Below, piece by piece: positions 1-8,793 of a stretch of DNA of 64,000 bases. A program made the position numbers and the translations under genes. Within the stretch, counting starts at the first letter, position 1. Every line of letters starts with the position of its first letter. The stretch is from Nitrospirillum sp034653355 (GTDB lineage Bacteria > Pseudomonadota > Alphaproteobacteria > Azospirillales > Azospirillaceae): the NCBI RefSeq assembly GCF_034653355.1, contig NZ_JAYEER010000003.1, positions 558,001 through 622,000 on the forward strand, given 5' to 3'. The notes under the pieces are model-generated. The model did no database searches. It saw nothing but the letters and a program-made list of their open reading frames with translations, and was not told the DNA's origin.

Positions 1-1
1 T

Positions 2-1378
2 CCTCTGGCGGAAAGCCGCAGCCTGGGCACCGGCACGTCCATAGGCGGCTATTCCACCCCCGCCAGCGGCACCATCACCCTGGCCAATGACAATGGGCAG
101 CTGGACGGCCTGGCGGCCTACAGCTGGGAAGGCCGCCCCTATCGCCTGCTGTGGACCACCAAGGCCAAGCCGACCCTGGCGGACTTCGCGCAGTTGCGCG
201 CCGGGGTCATTGACCAGGTGGTGGTGGGCAATGACTGCCAGATCCAGACGCTGGACCGATCCGCCCTGTTCGACGTCTCCGCCCTGCCCCACACGTTCGC
301 CGGCACGGGCGGGGCGGAGGGCACGGCGGAGATGAAGGGGCGGTACAAGCCCCGGTGCCTGGGCCAGCCGCCGCAGTTCACGCCCATCCTGGTGGATGCC
401 GCCAACCTGGTCTACCTGATCGACGCGGACGGCTATTCCTCCGTCTTCGACCTGCGCGATGGCGGCAAGCCGCTGCCGTCCAGCAAGGGCGATTACGCGA
501 CTTATGCCGCCCTGATCGCGGCGGACCTGACTGGGTTCGACTATGCGACGTGTAAGGCGGCGGGGCTGGTCCGCCTGCGCGTGGCCACGTCCAGCGACTT
601 CACCTTGTCCTGCCAGGGCGTCGCCCCCGGCGGCACCTGGATCAGCAGCTTTGCCGACCTGGTGAAGTTCCTCCTGACCACCTCCGCCGGCCTCACCACG
701 GCGGACCTGGACCTGGCCAGCTTTGCCGCCTTCAACGCCTTGCAACCGGCCCCCCTGGAGTATTGGGCGGATGGCGGCAGCCAGGTCACGGTGCGCGCCA
801 TCATTGATGAGCTTGCGGACACGGTGGGGGCGTTCTGGGGCTTCGGCCTGAACAACCTGATGCAGTTGGGGCGGTATGACCCACCCAAGATGGTGGCGGA
901 TTACAGCTTCACCGAGCGGCAGATTGTCGAGCTGACGCCCCAGCCCGCGGCGCGGCGCCTGCGCAACATCCGGCTGAGCTATGAGCATCACTACACCCGC
1001 CTGACCACGGCCACCCTTATCGCGGCGGCGACCCCGGCGGCGGACCAGCCCCGGCTGTTGGCGGACATGCTGTGGACCGACCCCAAAACCAACGCGTCCG
1101 TCGCCGCCGCCTGCCTGCTGTATTACGACGCCGATGTGCAGACGCATTTCGTCAACAAGGCGGATGCGGAGGCGGAGCGCGACCGCAGGTCTATCGTCTA
1201 CGGCAACGCCGCCATGCCCTTCATCGTCACCGTGCCCCTGACGCAGGGGCTGGACGTGGGCTGCACCGTCCGCCTCACCAGCCCGCGCTACATGCTGTCC
1301 GCCGGCCACAACCTCACCGTCATAACGGTGGACGGCGGCGGCAACGACGAAACCATGAAACTGACGGTAAGGGGCTGA
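2..1378 (+). CDS. phage tail-tip/hub protein (5' end outside window)
   Basis: The reading frame is open from the first bases of the window, so the start codon lies to the left; 458 residues are visible. The protein is rich in short beta-strand segments and has the tail-tip style sequence GRYKPRCLG followed by VDAANLVYLIDADG, a pattern I associate with host-recognition or baseplate proteins of siphophages. Four bases separate its stop from the next gene, which fits a late structural operon. An internal TTG at 194 is only a frame opening, not a likely start. Tail assignment rests on context and general resemblance; the exact role is inferred. Confidence 0.6.
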   Translation, partial: PLAESRSLGTGTSIGGYSTPASGTITLANDNGQLDGLAAYSWEGRPYRLLWTTKAKPTLADFAQLRAGVIDQVVVGNDCQIQTLDRSALFDVSALPHTFAGTGGAEGTAEMKGRYKPRCLGQPPQFTPILVDAANLVYLIDADGYSSVFDLRDGGKPLPSSKGDYATYAALIAADLTGFDYATCKAAGLVRLRVATSSDFTLSCQGVAPGGTWISSFADLVKFLLTTSAGLTTADLDLASFAAFNALQPAPLEYWADGGSQVTVRAIIDELADTVGAFWGFGLNNLMQLGRYDPPKMVADYSFTERQIVELTPQPAARRLRNIRLSYEHHYTRLTTATLIAAATPAADQPRLLADMLWTDPKTNASVAAACLLYYDADVQTHFVNKADAEAERDRRSIVYGNAAMPFIVTVPLTQGLDVGCTVRLTSPRYMLSAGHNLTVITVDGGGNDETMKLTVRG

Positions 1379-1382
1379 TCCC

Positions 1383-2258
1383 GTGGGCAACGCTGTCCTG
1401 CTGCTGAACGACCAATCCCGGGTCGGAACCCTGACCAGCGCCGGCACGGCGGCCTCCGTGGAGACGGGTGGCCTGTCGGTGCAAAATCTGCTGACGCAGG
1501 ACCCGACGGAGGTCGCCCGCTTCACCGGCATGGGGGCGGCGGGCGCCTATGCCCGCCTGAAATGGGACCTGGGGGCGTTGAAGGCCGTCACATGCCTTGC
1601 CATCGTCAACCATAATGCCACGACTGCGGCCACCTACCAGGTGGGGATGAGCAACAACGTGGACCTGTCGTCCCCCGTCCTCACGCCCACCCCGGCCAAG
1701 TTCTGGCTACCCACCGTTCCCTGGGGGTCTTTGCCCTGGGGCGCCTTCCCCTGGGATGGGGTGGACAAGACCGCCTATCCCACCATGCCCATCACGTTCC
1801 TGCTGTTCGATACGCCGGTGTTTGGCCGCTATCTGTGGGTGGATATCGCGGACCCCACCAACCCCGCCGGCTACTGGCAGGCGGGACGCGTCATGTTTGG
1901 TGCCGCCAACCGCCCCGCCGTCAATTTCGCCTACGGCAACAGCATCCGGATTATCGACCCGTCGCAGGACCGCACCACCCGGGCCAGTGCCCGCCAGGTC
2001 GACGTCCGCCCCCGCTATCGCGAGCTGACGCTGCCGATGCAGTTCCAGACCCAGGGGGACGCGATGGGGGTCTATCACGACTTCATGATGCGGGGCATTG
2101 GACAAGAGGTGTTCGTGGTCATGGACCCGGATGCCCCGCCGTGGGTGCTTGCCCGTCAGATGTTCTATTGCGCGCTGTCCAGCATGCCTGGCGATGGCGT
2201 CGCCAATACCAGCTTCAAGCGCTGGACCTGGTCCCCAACATTCCGGGAGTTGATCTGA
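1383..2258 (+). CDS. phage tail protein, galactose-binding-like fold suspected
   Basis: 291 residues from a GTG start four bases after the upstream stop; its TGA overlaps the next ATG by one base (TGATG), so it is translationally coupled. The N-terminal part (VQNLLTQDPTEVARF, then KWDLGALKAVTCLAIVNHN) resembles discoidin/jelly-roll phage receptor modules, in which a conserved NLL element precedes the sandwich. A Pro/Trp-rich stretch (PWGSLPWGAFPWDG) sits mid-protein. Likely virion tail component that contacts the host surface. The fold is inferred from pattern, not shown. Confidence 0.5.
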   Translation: MGNAVLLLNDQSRVGTLTSAGTAASVETGGLSVQNLLTQDPTEVARFTGMGAAGAYARLKWDLGALKAVTCLAIVNHNATTAATYQVGMSNNVDLSSPVLTPTPAKFWLPTVPWGSLPWGAFPWDGVDKTAYPTMPITFLLFDTPVFGRYLWVDIADPTNPAGYWQAGRVMFGAANRPAVNFAYGNSIRIIDPSQDRTTRASARQVDVRPRYRELTLPMQFQTQGDAMGVYHDFMMRGIGQEVFVVMDPDAPPWVLARQMFYCALSSMPGDGVANTSFKRWTWSPTFRELI

Positions 2259-5191
2259 TGTCCGTTTTCAACGGCCGCACCTATACCGCCGCCATGTTCA
2301 GCGGCGCGGATGGCTACCAATACGCCGCCCTGTGGGACCAGTTCTTTTCCGACGTGCTGATCGAGATCGGCAACAGCAGCCCCAGCCTGGTGATGCAGTC
2401 GGTCAACGCCCTGGTGGCCATCGTCCAGGGATATGCCGCACAGGCCCTGGCATCCGCGCAGGCGGCTGTGGCCGTCAGCGGCTTGTCCAACCTGGGGGCC
2501 TATGCCGGCAAGGTCGCGGACGGCGCCATCCTATGCATGTTCGTCTATGACCGGTCGCGTGACCGCGACGGCGGCGCCTGGGCGAAAACTTGCACCTGGC
2601 AAAGTTGGGTGAGCGAGGTCGCCAGCGGCACACGCGGGGCGCGGCGCGACTTCCCCAACCTGTCGCTGATCGTCGTCTACACCAGCGGGACCCTGGTCAT
2701 CTATGACTGTGACCAGGCCGCGCCCGCCATGTGGATGGTGTTCACCTTGGGCCTGTCCCTGCGGGGATATGGCGCCGTCAATCGCGTCATCATGCGCGAC
2801 GGGATTTTGTACCGGACCAGCAACACAGGCACGGACGGCGACCTGTATGTCTGGGATTTCGTGGCTGACGCCTGCTGGTACGCCCATGTGGGCGGCACCT
2901 TCCGGCCGGATCGCTATCGCGTGATCGACCGCAACACGGGTGCCGGGGGCAGCACCGTCATCGGCCCGGCCATCGGCTCATCCCAATGCACGGACCTGGC
3001 GATCACGGTGCAGCCCGGCGCGGCCTTGGATGCCACCGGGCGCGCCAAGCACAGCGTCATCGTGGCCCACACCAACGGGTTTTCCGCCATCCATCCCGCC
3101 GGCACGGTCAATATCGCGGCGACCGGCGGCTATGTCGGTATCGCGGTGCTGGAAGGTGAGCGGATAGCGGCGATCCTGGCGAGCAACAGCAACGTCATTG
3201 ATATCGGTCCCGTCCCCTACGCTTCCGCCTCCCGCGCGGCATGGTTCCAGTACCTGTATGGGTCCGGGACATCCGGTTCCGCGGGCGCTATGTCCCGCCC
3301 CGACAGCAGCGGCATGACCGGTGTGATCCCCGGCGCGGTGCGCAACGCCGCTGGTGTCTGGCGCTTCATCGAGGACGCGGTGAACCCGGCCGCCGGCCTG
3401 CAAGCCATGATCACGGCCGGTGGGAACGCCTACGCCGGCGGTGGGGCGTTCAATACTGGCTGGATGCCGGGAGACTGCCGCCTCGCCCTGTCCACCACGG
3501 CCACGGGCAGCATCACCGCCAGTGGGGAGCTGGTGACCAATGGTACGTTCACGTCCACCGCCGGCTGGACGGCGTATCAGGGCGCCACGCTGGCGGCGTC
3601 CAGCAACACCCTGACCATCACCAACACGACGGCGACCAACGGCTTGGCCTATCAGACCATCGCCACGGTGGCGGGCCAAACCTACCTGGTGACGGTGGAC
3701 GCGGTGGGTGGCACGTCGACGGTGGCCGTCGTCAGCGCCGGATCATCCATCAACAACAACGATCTGGGCCAGGTCCTGACGGGCACGACAACCGGGGCTA
3801 TCCGGTTGCAGTTCACCGCCAAGGGGGCGACTACCTATATCAACCTGGTCGCGGATAACGGTTCCGGCCACACCATCGGGTACAAGAATTGCTCCGTGCA
3901 ATTGGCCGAACCGGATCGGTCGACCAAGGCGGTGGCCCTGCAGGTCAAGGGCATCCTGACCCGCCAGCTGGTGGCCACCAGTCCGCAGAATGCGGAACTG
4001 GCGGCCTGGTCCGGGTTCAGTGTCAGCAACTACCTGACGCGTCCCTGGACATCGGCGGACGAATACGGCGCGGGCGCCACCAGCGGCGTGATCTGGGTAT
4101 GCCCCAGCGTTATCGGCAACACACAGGTCTGGATCAGCCGGGACAGCACCGCCCAAAGCGCGCGCGTCGTCGTGGGCGCCAATACGGCGGGCCAACCGTA
4201 TGTGGTGTTGTCAGACGGCACCCTCACCTTCAGCGCCAGTTCCTCCCGCGCCCTGCTGGCCAATGTCTGGGCCCAGCTCGCCTGGGTTCGGCGCGCCAAC
4301 AACACCTTGGAGCTGTGGCAGGATGGTGTCCGCGTCGCGGTCGCCAACATCAGCGGCCTGGGCAGCATCAACAACGCCAGCGCGTCGCTGTACATCGGCG
4401 TCACGGCGCAGGGCACCAGCCCCGCCAGCGGCGCCCTGACGTTGCCCCGCATGTCCGCCACCGAGATTTCGCCCGAACAGATCGCCATCATGTACCGGGA
4501 CGAACGGCAAATGATGCAAGGCGGCGCCAAGGTCACCCTGGGGGGCGCACTGTCATCCGTCCAGGCCATGGCCTGGGACCCCGACACCCGCCAGTACTAT
4601 TTCAGCAAGGGTGATGGGACGGCGGTGTTCAGCGGCCTGGTCCGCGCCGCCTATCAGGCGGCCCTGGCGGGCAGCACGAGCGACAACCATCAACAGGTGG
4701 CGGCGGCGGCCGGCGCCTTCGCCGTCGGCACCAGTGCCCAGGTGGTGGCCAGCCTACCCGCGCTGGTCCTGCGGGACGCCATCCTGGACAACCGTGACAA
4801 GGTGCGCCCCGTCGACCCCAACCACATCGTGTTCCCGGAGGCGCCCACCAACGACAACACGCCCACCATCCTGGCCAGGATCCCGGTATCGGAATACGAC
4901 CAGGGCCAGGTGACGTTCGACGTGGTGGCGGTGGAGGACAGCGCGGCACCCACGGAAACCGCCGGCTATCAAATCCGCGTGCGCTACAGCCGCCTGCCCA
5001 ACGGCAGTGTGACCGTGGCGAATGTCCAGCACATCGCCACCGACGTGGAAAATACCACCACCATGGATGTGACGGGGGTGGCGGACGGCCTCAACAACAT
5101 CTGCCTACAGGGCATCGGGGTGACGGGCAAGCGCATCCGCTGGGGCTGTGCCGCCACCACCACCCGCGCCGGCTACACCCGCTACGCTTAA
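2258..5191 (+). CDS. large tail fibre/tip protein with LamG-like domain
   Basis: 977 residues from the ATG at 2258, one-base overlap with the upstream stop. The frame stays open further left to 1835, but that part is antisense-free shadow of the previous gene, so the ATG is chosen. Residues about 430-560 look like a carbohydrate-binding beta sandwich (NGTFTSTAGWTAYQG start), and about 590-760 like a LamG/concanavalin domain (ELWQDGVRVAVANISGLG and SLYIGV). The sequence is rich in Ala, Thr, Ser, Gly and Val and low in Lys, typical of secreted phage fibres. Probable receptor-binding fibre. Confidence 0.65.
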   Translation: MSVFNGRTYTAAMFSGADGYQYAALWDQFFSDVLIEIGNSSPSLVMQSVNALVAIVQGYAAQALASAQAAVAVSGLSNLGAYAGKVADGAILCMFVYDRSRDRDGGAWAKTCTWQSWVSEVASGTRGARRDFPNLSLIVVYTSGTLVIYDCDQAAPAMWMVFTLGLSLRGYGAVNRVIMRDGILYRTSNTGTDGDLYVWDFVADACWYAHVGGTFRPDRYRVIDRNTGAGGSTVIGPAIGSSQCTDLAITVQPGAALDATGRAKHSVIVAHTNGFSAIHPAGTVNIAATGGYVGIAVLEGERIAAILASNSNVIDIGPVPYASASRAAWFQYLYGSGTSGSAGAMSRPDSSGMTGVIPGAVRNAAGVWRFIEDAVNPAAGLQAMITAGGNAYAGGGAFNTGWMPGDCRLALSTTATGSITASGELVTNGTFTSTAGWTAYQGATLAASSNTLTITNTTATNGLAYQTIATVAGQTYLVTVDAVGGTSTVAVVSAGSSINNNDLGQVLTGTTTGAIRLQFTAKGATTYINLVADNGSGHTIGYKNCSVQLAEPDRSTKAVALQVKGILTRQLVATSPQNAELAAWSGFSVSNYLTRPWTSADEYGAGATSGVIWVCPSVIGNTQVWISRDSTAQSARVVVGANTAGQPYVVLSDGTLTFSASSSRALLANVWAQLAWVRRANNTLELWQDGVRVAVANISGLGSINNASASLYIGVTAQGTSPASGALTLPRMSATEISPEQIAIMYRDERQMMQGGAKVTLGGALSSVQAMAWDPDTRQYYFSKGDGTAVFSGLVRAAYQAALAGSTSDNHQQVAAAAGAFAVGTSAQVVASLPALVLRDAILDNRDKVRPVDPNHIVFPEAPTNDNTPTILARIPVSEYDQGQVTFDVVAVEDSAAPTETAGYQIRVRYSRLPNGSVTVANVQHIATDVENTTTMDVTGVADGLNNICLQGIGVTGKRIRWGCAATTTRAGYTRYA

Positions 5192-5202
5192 GGAGGCTGC
5201 CC

Positions 5203-5991
5203 ATGCTGCGCTCAACCGACATGCGCGACCTGTACCCCAACGGCCGGTACTTGCACCGGTGGGGGATCATCGACGGCTGGCCCCGCTGCGTCGCCGCCCC
5301 CCTGACCCTCGTGGAAGAGGAATGCGCCCCCATCGCCCGCCATTTGGCCGTGAACGCCGCGGCGCGGTCCCTGGTGGCGGCGGCGGACGCCTATGAGGCG
5401 GCTGTGGCGCTGATCGCCTCACCCTGCCCGCCGGACACCCTTGCGGCGGGGCCGGATGATGAGGCGGCCCCCAACCCCGCCCATGCCGCATGGGTGGACG
5501 CCTCCGCCCTGGTGGCCGGCGCCGATGCCGATCTGCTGAACCTGGTGTCCACGCGTGCCGGCACCTTGCCCGTGGATGAGTTCGACGCGCCCATCGGCGC
5601 CTTCGCGTTCGACCCGCCGGACCCGCCGGCATTCGCCCTCGGCACGGAAACGGCGGATTGGAATGGCACGTCCTGGACCGTGCGCCCTCTGACGGCGGAT
5701 GAGGCGGTGACCTGGCGGGCTATCATGGCGGTGAAATACCCGCGCCGCATGTCCGCCAGCGACCTGGTGGTGCGGCTGCTGACCCCGGCGGAGTGGGCGG
5801 CCATCGTGGAGGATGCCCACCCCACGGCCGGCGGCCCGGCTCTGGGCAACCTGCTGATTGGGGCGGGTACCCAATACGTGGACCTGGACAGCGCCCGCAC
5901 CGCCGGGCAGCTGCAGGATTGGGTGGACCGGGGGTTGATCACAGCCGACCGCATGGCCTGGATCCTGACCGGCATGCCGCCGGCCGCCTGA
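5203..5991 (+). CDS. phage tail-associated hypothetical protein
   Basis: 262 residues; a strong Shine-Dalgarno (AAGGAGG) precedes the ATG at 5203, and the gene follows the fibre gene by 11 bases. It is the last gene of the tail operon because an intrinsic terminator follows it. Position after a fibre gene is where tail-fibre assembly chaperones usually lie, and the C-terminus (DWVDRGLITADRMAWILTGM) is helical, but I recognise no defined domain. Function unknown. Confidence 0.6.
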   Translation: MLRSTDMRDLYPNGRYLHRWGIIDGWPRCVAAPLTLVEEECAPIARHLAVNAAARSLVAAADAYEAAVALIASPCPPDTLAAGPDDEAAPNPAHAAWVDASALVAGADADLLNLVSTRAGTLPVDEFDAPIGAFAFDPPDPPAFALGTETADWNGTSWTVRPLTADEAVTWRAIMAVKYPRRMSASDLVVRLLTPAEWAAIVEDAHPTAGGPALGNLLIGAGTQYVDLDSARTAGQLQDWVDRGLITADRMAWILTGMPPAA

Positions 5992-6028
5992 CCAAAAAAG
6001 CGGGGTACGAACGCCGTTCGCGACAACC

Positions 6029-6051
6029 GCCCGCCCTCCGGCGGGCTTTTT
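6029..6051 (+). terminator. intrinsic terminator after tail operon
   Basis: Seven-base-pair stem GCCCGCC / GGCGGGC with a four-base loop, followed directly by five T. Closes the tail-gene transcript 38 bases after its last stop codon. The T-run is followed by CATG, as in the next two terminators. Confidence 0.75.
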
Positions 6052-6087
6052 CATGCCTGCCCCGTGGGGCGAAAGATGGGGGACTGA

Positions 6088-6513
6088 ATGGAGATGGAGG
6101 GCGTAGGGGGTGCTGGCCCGGTGGTCAGCATGCTGGTGTCCACGCTGGCCGTGGCGGTGTCTGCCCTGGCCCACCGCAAGGCGGGCCGCCGCCGGCCGCC
6201 GGACGACGACGAGGCCGAGGGCACGCCGTCCGCCAAGGTGGCGGTGCTGGCCAGCGGCCTTGCCGTGCTGGTCGCGCGCATGGATCGCGCGGAACGAGAC
6301 ATCGCCAACGATAAGCAGGGTCGCCAGGCCGTCGCGGACGCCCTGGCGGAAATCAAGGTGATCGCCGCGCGGCTCACCGACCTGACCAAGGACATGGATG
6401 CCATCGCGGCGAAACAGGATCGCCAAAGCGCCAACTTGGACCGTGTCCACACCCGCATCGATGAACTGCACCATGCGGTCGTCGCCAACCCCATAGGGCG
6501 GCGTTCGGCATGA
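6088..6513 (+). CDS. phage membrane coiled-coil protein (lysis-region)
   Basis: 141 residues. An N-terminal hydrophobic segment (residues about 10-28) is followed by a basic/acidic hinge (HRKAGRRRPPDDDEAEG), a second apolar stretch (about 52-62), then a long heptad-like helix rich in Ala, Asp and Arg to the end. Similar layouts occur among phage lysis accessory proteins placed beside endolysins. Its TGA overlaps the start of the next gene (ATGA). Exact role not recognised. Confidence 0.55.
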   Translation: MEMEGVGGAGPVVSMLVSTLAVAVSALAHRKAGRRRPPDDDEAEGTPSAKVAVLASGLAVLVARMDRAERDIANDKQGRQAVADALAEIKVIAARLTDLTKDMDAIAAKQDRQSANLDRVHTRIDELHHAVVANPIGRRSA

Positions 6514-6722
6514 CCGTCACCCACACCACCACCGACGCCGCCGGCATCCGCCGCGTGGTGGAGGGCACGCTGTGCAGCCTGGAATGGGTCCGCCTGATCG
6601 ATGCCGACCGGGTGGAGCTGTGGGCCGGCGGCAAGCCCCTGCTGATCCTGACCGTCTCCGGCGCCTGCGAGGCCTACGCGGCCCTGGGGCGCGTCCTATC
6701 CCAACCCCACCACGAGAGGTGA
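6510..6722 (+). CDS. small phage hypothetical protein
   Basis: 70 residues starting at an ATGA overlap with the upstream gene, so probably coupled. The core is a compact beta-rich stretch (EGTLCSLEWVRLIDADRVEL) with a short helical end; no signal peptide or membrane segment. Unknown function; retained because of the tight spacing (4 bases to the next GTG) and fully open frame. Confidence 0.5.
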   Translation: MTVTHTTTDAAGIRRVVEGTLCSLEWVRLIDADRVELWAGGKPLLILTVSGACEAYAALGRVLSQPHHER

Positions 6723-6726
6723 AACC

Positions 6727-7176
6727 GTGAACGCCATCCCGCAGAAGGTCCCCCGGGGCATCCGCAACAACAACCCCTGCAACATCCGCAAGTCCCCCAC
6801 CGTGTGGAACGGGCAGGCGGCGGATCAGAACGATGCGGCCTTCGTCGTCTTCAGGGCGCCGGAATTCGGGCTGCGCGCCGCGATGAAGATCATCCGGAAC
6901 TACGGCGCCAAGTATGGCCTGGACACCGTGTCCAAGGTCATCAGCCGGTGGGCGCCCGACAACGAGAACGACACGGGGGCCTACATCGCCCACGTCGCCC
7001 GCTGCATGAAGGTGGGGGCGGACGACGGCCTGGACATGAGCGACGCGGACACGCTGCTGTCCATCGTCCGGGCCATGACATCGCAGGAAAACGGCCCTGC
7101 GCCCGCCGACCGGGGCGGAGACTGGTACCCGGACGTCACCTACCAGACGGCCCGCCGGCTCTACCTGGCGGCGTAG
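6727..7176 (+). CDS. putative phage muralytic/structural protein (endolysin candidate)
   Basis: 149 residues from a GTG start preceded by GAGAGG. The N-terminus PRGIRNNNPCNIRKS, then FVVFRAPEFGLRA, YGLDTV and RWAPDNENDT, matches the pattern of a phage family usually annotated as structural protein P5 or muramidase-like; such proteins occupy the endolysin position in many phages. It sits between coiled-coil membrane genes and a holin, so lysis is the most likely role. I cannot point to a proven catalytic residue, so the enzyme activity is inferred. Confidence 0.65.
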   Translation: MNAIPQKVPRGIRNNNPCNIRKSPTVWNGQAADQNDAAFVVFRAPEFGLRAAMKIIRNYGAKYGLDTVSKVISRWAPDNENDTGAYIAHVARCMKVGADDGLDMSDADTLLSIVRAMTSQENGPAPADRGGDWYPDVTYQTARRLYLAA

Positions 7177-7203
7177 GCCAGCACACTACCTGACAGCAAT
7201 CCG

Positions 7204-7225
7204 GGGCGCCTTGGGCGCCCTTTTT
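7204..7225 (+). terminator. intrinsic terminator after endolysin candidate
   Basis: Stem GGGCGCC / GGCGCCC (7 bp), three-base loop, then five T and CATG. Lies 27 bases after the preceding stop codon. Confidence 0.75.
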
Positions 7226-7284
7226 CATGCCGTGAGCATCCCTGGCGGCGGGTTGGCCGCCATAACCCTTGTGGAGTTTCCGCC

Positions 7285-7563
7285 ATGACCACCGAAGTCA
7301 CCATCCTGTCGAAAAAGCCCAACCACAATCCATTCCGCGTTCGCGTCATCCAGTTGCCTCAAGACGTGCTGAACGCCGCGATCGCCAAGGCGGCGGAGGA
7401 ACACGCCGCCAGCTTGGCGATCACCTGTGGCCGCACGGTGGAGGAAATCGTCGCCTCCATCGTGCGGGAATTTGTCCTAGAACCGGGCCAGGTGGCGGAA
7501 AGCCATCGTGATTATGTCCATGACGGTTCCGTCATCGTGATCGACGAAATCCGGCCGTCCTAA
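7285..7563 (+). CDS. small phage hypothetical protein
   Basis: 92 residues with its own intergenic leader and a terminator on each side, so it may be monocistronic. The middle (QDVLNAAIAKAAEEHAASLAI then VEEIVASIVREFV) is predicted helical and the C-terminus is acidic (DYVHDGSVIVIDEIRPS). No membrane segment. I do not recognise the family. Confidence 0.55.
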   Translation: MTTEVTILSKKPNHNPFRVRVIQLPQDVLNAAIAKAAEEHAASLAITCGRTVEEIVASIVREFVLEPGQVAESHRDYVHDGSVIVIDEIRPS

Positions 7564-7580
7564 GGACTGGATCGCGCAAC

Positions 7581-7607
7581 GGGCCGCTCCACCGGGCGGC
7601 CCTTTTT
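7581..7607 (+). terminator. intrinsic terminator
   Basis: Stem GGGCCGC / GCGGCCC (7 bp), eight-base loop, then five T followed by CATG. The T-run ends about 15 bases before the holin start codon, so holin translation begins right after the termination point. Confidence 0.7.
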
Positions 7608-7622
7608 CATGGGGTGGACACC

Positions 7623-8081
7623 ATGGGCATCCTGCAAGACCTACTGTCGCCCGCCACGGGGGTAATCGCGCCCGTGGTGAACAAGCTTCTCGATTTCATT
7701 CCGGACCCCACGGCCAAAGCCCAGGCCGAAGCCGCCGCCTATAAGGAGGCGATGGACAGGGCGCAACAGCTGGACCTGGCACAGCTGGATGTGAACAAGG
7801 CGGAGGCGCAGTCCGGTTCCGTGTTCGTGGCGGGGTGGCGGCCTGGTGCCGGGTGGGTCTGCGTCGTGGCCCTGGCCCTGTGCTACTGGCCCAAGGCCAT
7901 CGTCATGACATGGGTGTGGGTCTACCAGTCCTACACCCTGCTGGCGGCGAACCACATGGCGGCCCCGCCGCCCTTCCCGGACCTGGGCATCACTGACCTT
8001 CTGGGGTTGCTGGCCAGCATGCTGGGCATGAGCGGCCTGCGCACCTTCGAAAAGCTCAAGGGCGTCGCGAACACCAAATGA
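7623..8081 (+). CDS. 3TM-type phage/GTA holin
   Basis: 152 residues from ATG 7623, chosen over the in-frame GTG at 7614 because GGGGTGGA precedes it at good spacing. The amphipathic N-terminal half (DFIPDPTAKAQAEAAAYKEAM ends in DVNKAEAQSG) followed by FVAGWRPGAGW and hydrophobic segments near residues 70-90, 95-112 and 125-140 is the hallmark of the gene-transfer-agent holin_3TM family. It makes inner-membrane lesions that release endolysin. Its stop overlaps the next ATG (ATGA). Confidence 0.8.
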   Translation: MGILQDLLSPATGVIAPVVNKLLDFIPDPTAKAQAEAAAYKEAMDRAQQLDLAQLDVNKAEAQSGSVFVAGWRPGAGWVCVVALALCYWPKAIVMTWVWVYQSYTLLAANHMAAPPPFPDLGITDLLGLLASMLGMSGLRTFEKLKGVANTK

Positions 8082-8521
8082 CCGACGCCATCACCGGGCC
8101 CCGCGCCCTTATCACCGCCGCCATCGGCATCCTGCCCTGGATGGCCAGCGGCCTCATCGCCCTCCACAACCATCTCTCGAAAGGAAAGACCATGATCGAT
8201 CCCACCCCGCCGGCCGTGCCGGCATCCCCCGCGCCCGTCGCTGGTCCCGCCCCCTTGCCGCCGGCCGGCGGCGTGGACGCCCCCGTCACCCCCACCTTGG
8301 GCGACCTGGCGGCGCAGCTGCGCGCCGCGACGGAGGAATTCCGCGACGCCCGTAGCGCCGCGGCGCAGGCTCGCCTGGCCCTGACGGCGGCTGAGGAAGG
8401 CAAGGCCGACGCCCTGGCCACCCTGACGGCGGCGCAGGACGCCTTTGGCAAGGCCTCCGCCGCCCTGATGGGCGACGCGTCCGGCGCCCTGGCCCTGGAT
8501 GCCACCCCGGTGGAGGGCTGA
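8078..8521 (+). CDS. spanin-like membrane coiled-coil protein
   Basis: 147 residues: one N-terminal membrane segment (about 9-28), then a Pro/Ala-rich linker (residues 43-70) and a long Ala-rich coiled coil (about 72-130). N-in membrane anchor plus periplasmic coiled coil just after a holin is the layout of an inner-membrane spanin (Rz-like). A second in-frame ATG at 8192 has a better Shine-Dalgarno (AAAGGA) and would give a soluble form without the anchor, so dual starts are possible. No outer-membrane lipoprotein partner is evident. Confidence 0.5.
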   Translation: MTDAITGPRALITAAIGILPWMASGLIALHNHLSKGKTMIDPTPPAVPASPAPVAGPAPLPPAGGVDAPVTPTLGDLAAQLRAATEEFRDARSAAAQARLALTAAEEGKADALATLTAAQDAFGKASAALMGDASGALALDATPVEG

Positions 8522-8524
8522 GCC

Positions 8525-8650
8525 ATGGAAAGGTTTACGGGCAAGTACGCGCCGGAACACTTGGAATACAAAGACCCCTGGTGGGTCGTGGGCGGCACGC
8601 TCGGGGCGGCCGTCGTCGTGCTGATCCTGGGGGCGCTGATCATCGGGTAG
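8525..8650 (+). CDS. 41-residue single-span membrane peptide
   Basis: Short gene three bases after the upstream stop, ATG at 8525, TAG at 8648-8650. The first 20 residues are polar (EHLEYKDPWW at the membrane border) and the last 20 are wholly apolar (GGTLGAAVVVLILGALIIG), giving one C-terminal membrane span. Position as the last gene of the lysis block before a strong terminator suggests a holin partner or pinholin-like role, which is inference. Confidence 0.55.
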   Translation: MERFTGKYAPEHLEYKDPWWVVGGTLGAAVVVLILGALIIG

Positions 8651-8678
8651 CCCCCATCCCCTTCGTCTTCCCCGATCC

Positions 8679-8720
8679 AAAGGCGGCGGTTCCCACCCGG
8701 GGCCGCCGCCTTTCTTTTTT
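8679..8720 (+). terminator. strong intrinsic terminator closing the lysis block
   Basis: Eleven-base-pair stem AAAGGCGGCGG / CCGCCGCCTTT with a 13-base loop, then C and six T. Isolates the lysis genes from the SOS-type promoter just downstream. Confidence 0.85.
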
Positions 8721-8728
8721 GGGATGCC

Positions 8729-8774
8729 TTGACATCCGATACGGGGCGAGTCGTAATGTGAACGGAACGAGAAC
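8729..8774 (+). promoter_or_regulatory. sigma-70 promoter with alphaproteobacterial LexA box
   Basis: A perfect -35 TTGACA at 8729-8734, 17-base spacer, and -10 CGTAAT at 8752-8757. Immediately downstream, 8760-8774 reads GAACGGAACGAGAAC, that is GAAC-N7-GAAC, the direct-repeat SOS box described for alphaproteobacterial LexA. The box would cover the transcription start, a position that blocks transcription until DNA damage removes LexA. Two more GAAC tetramers (8765, 8778) sit in the same stretch. Confidence 0.65.
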
Positions 8775-8793
8775 ATTGAACGATGACGCCGCC

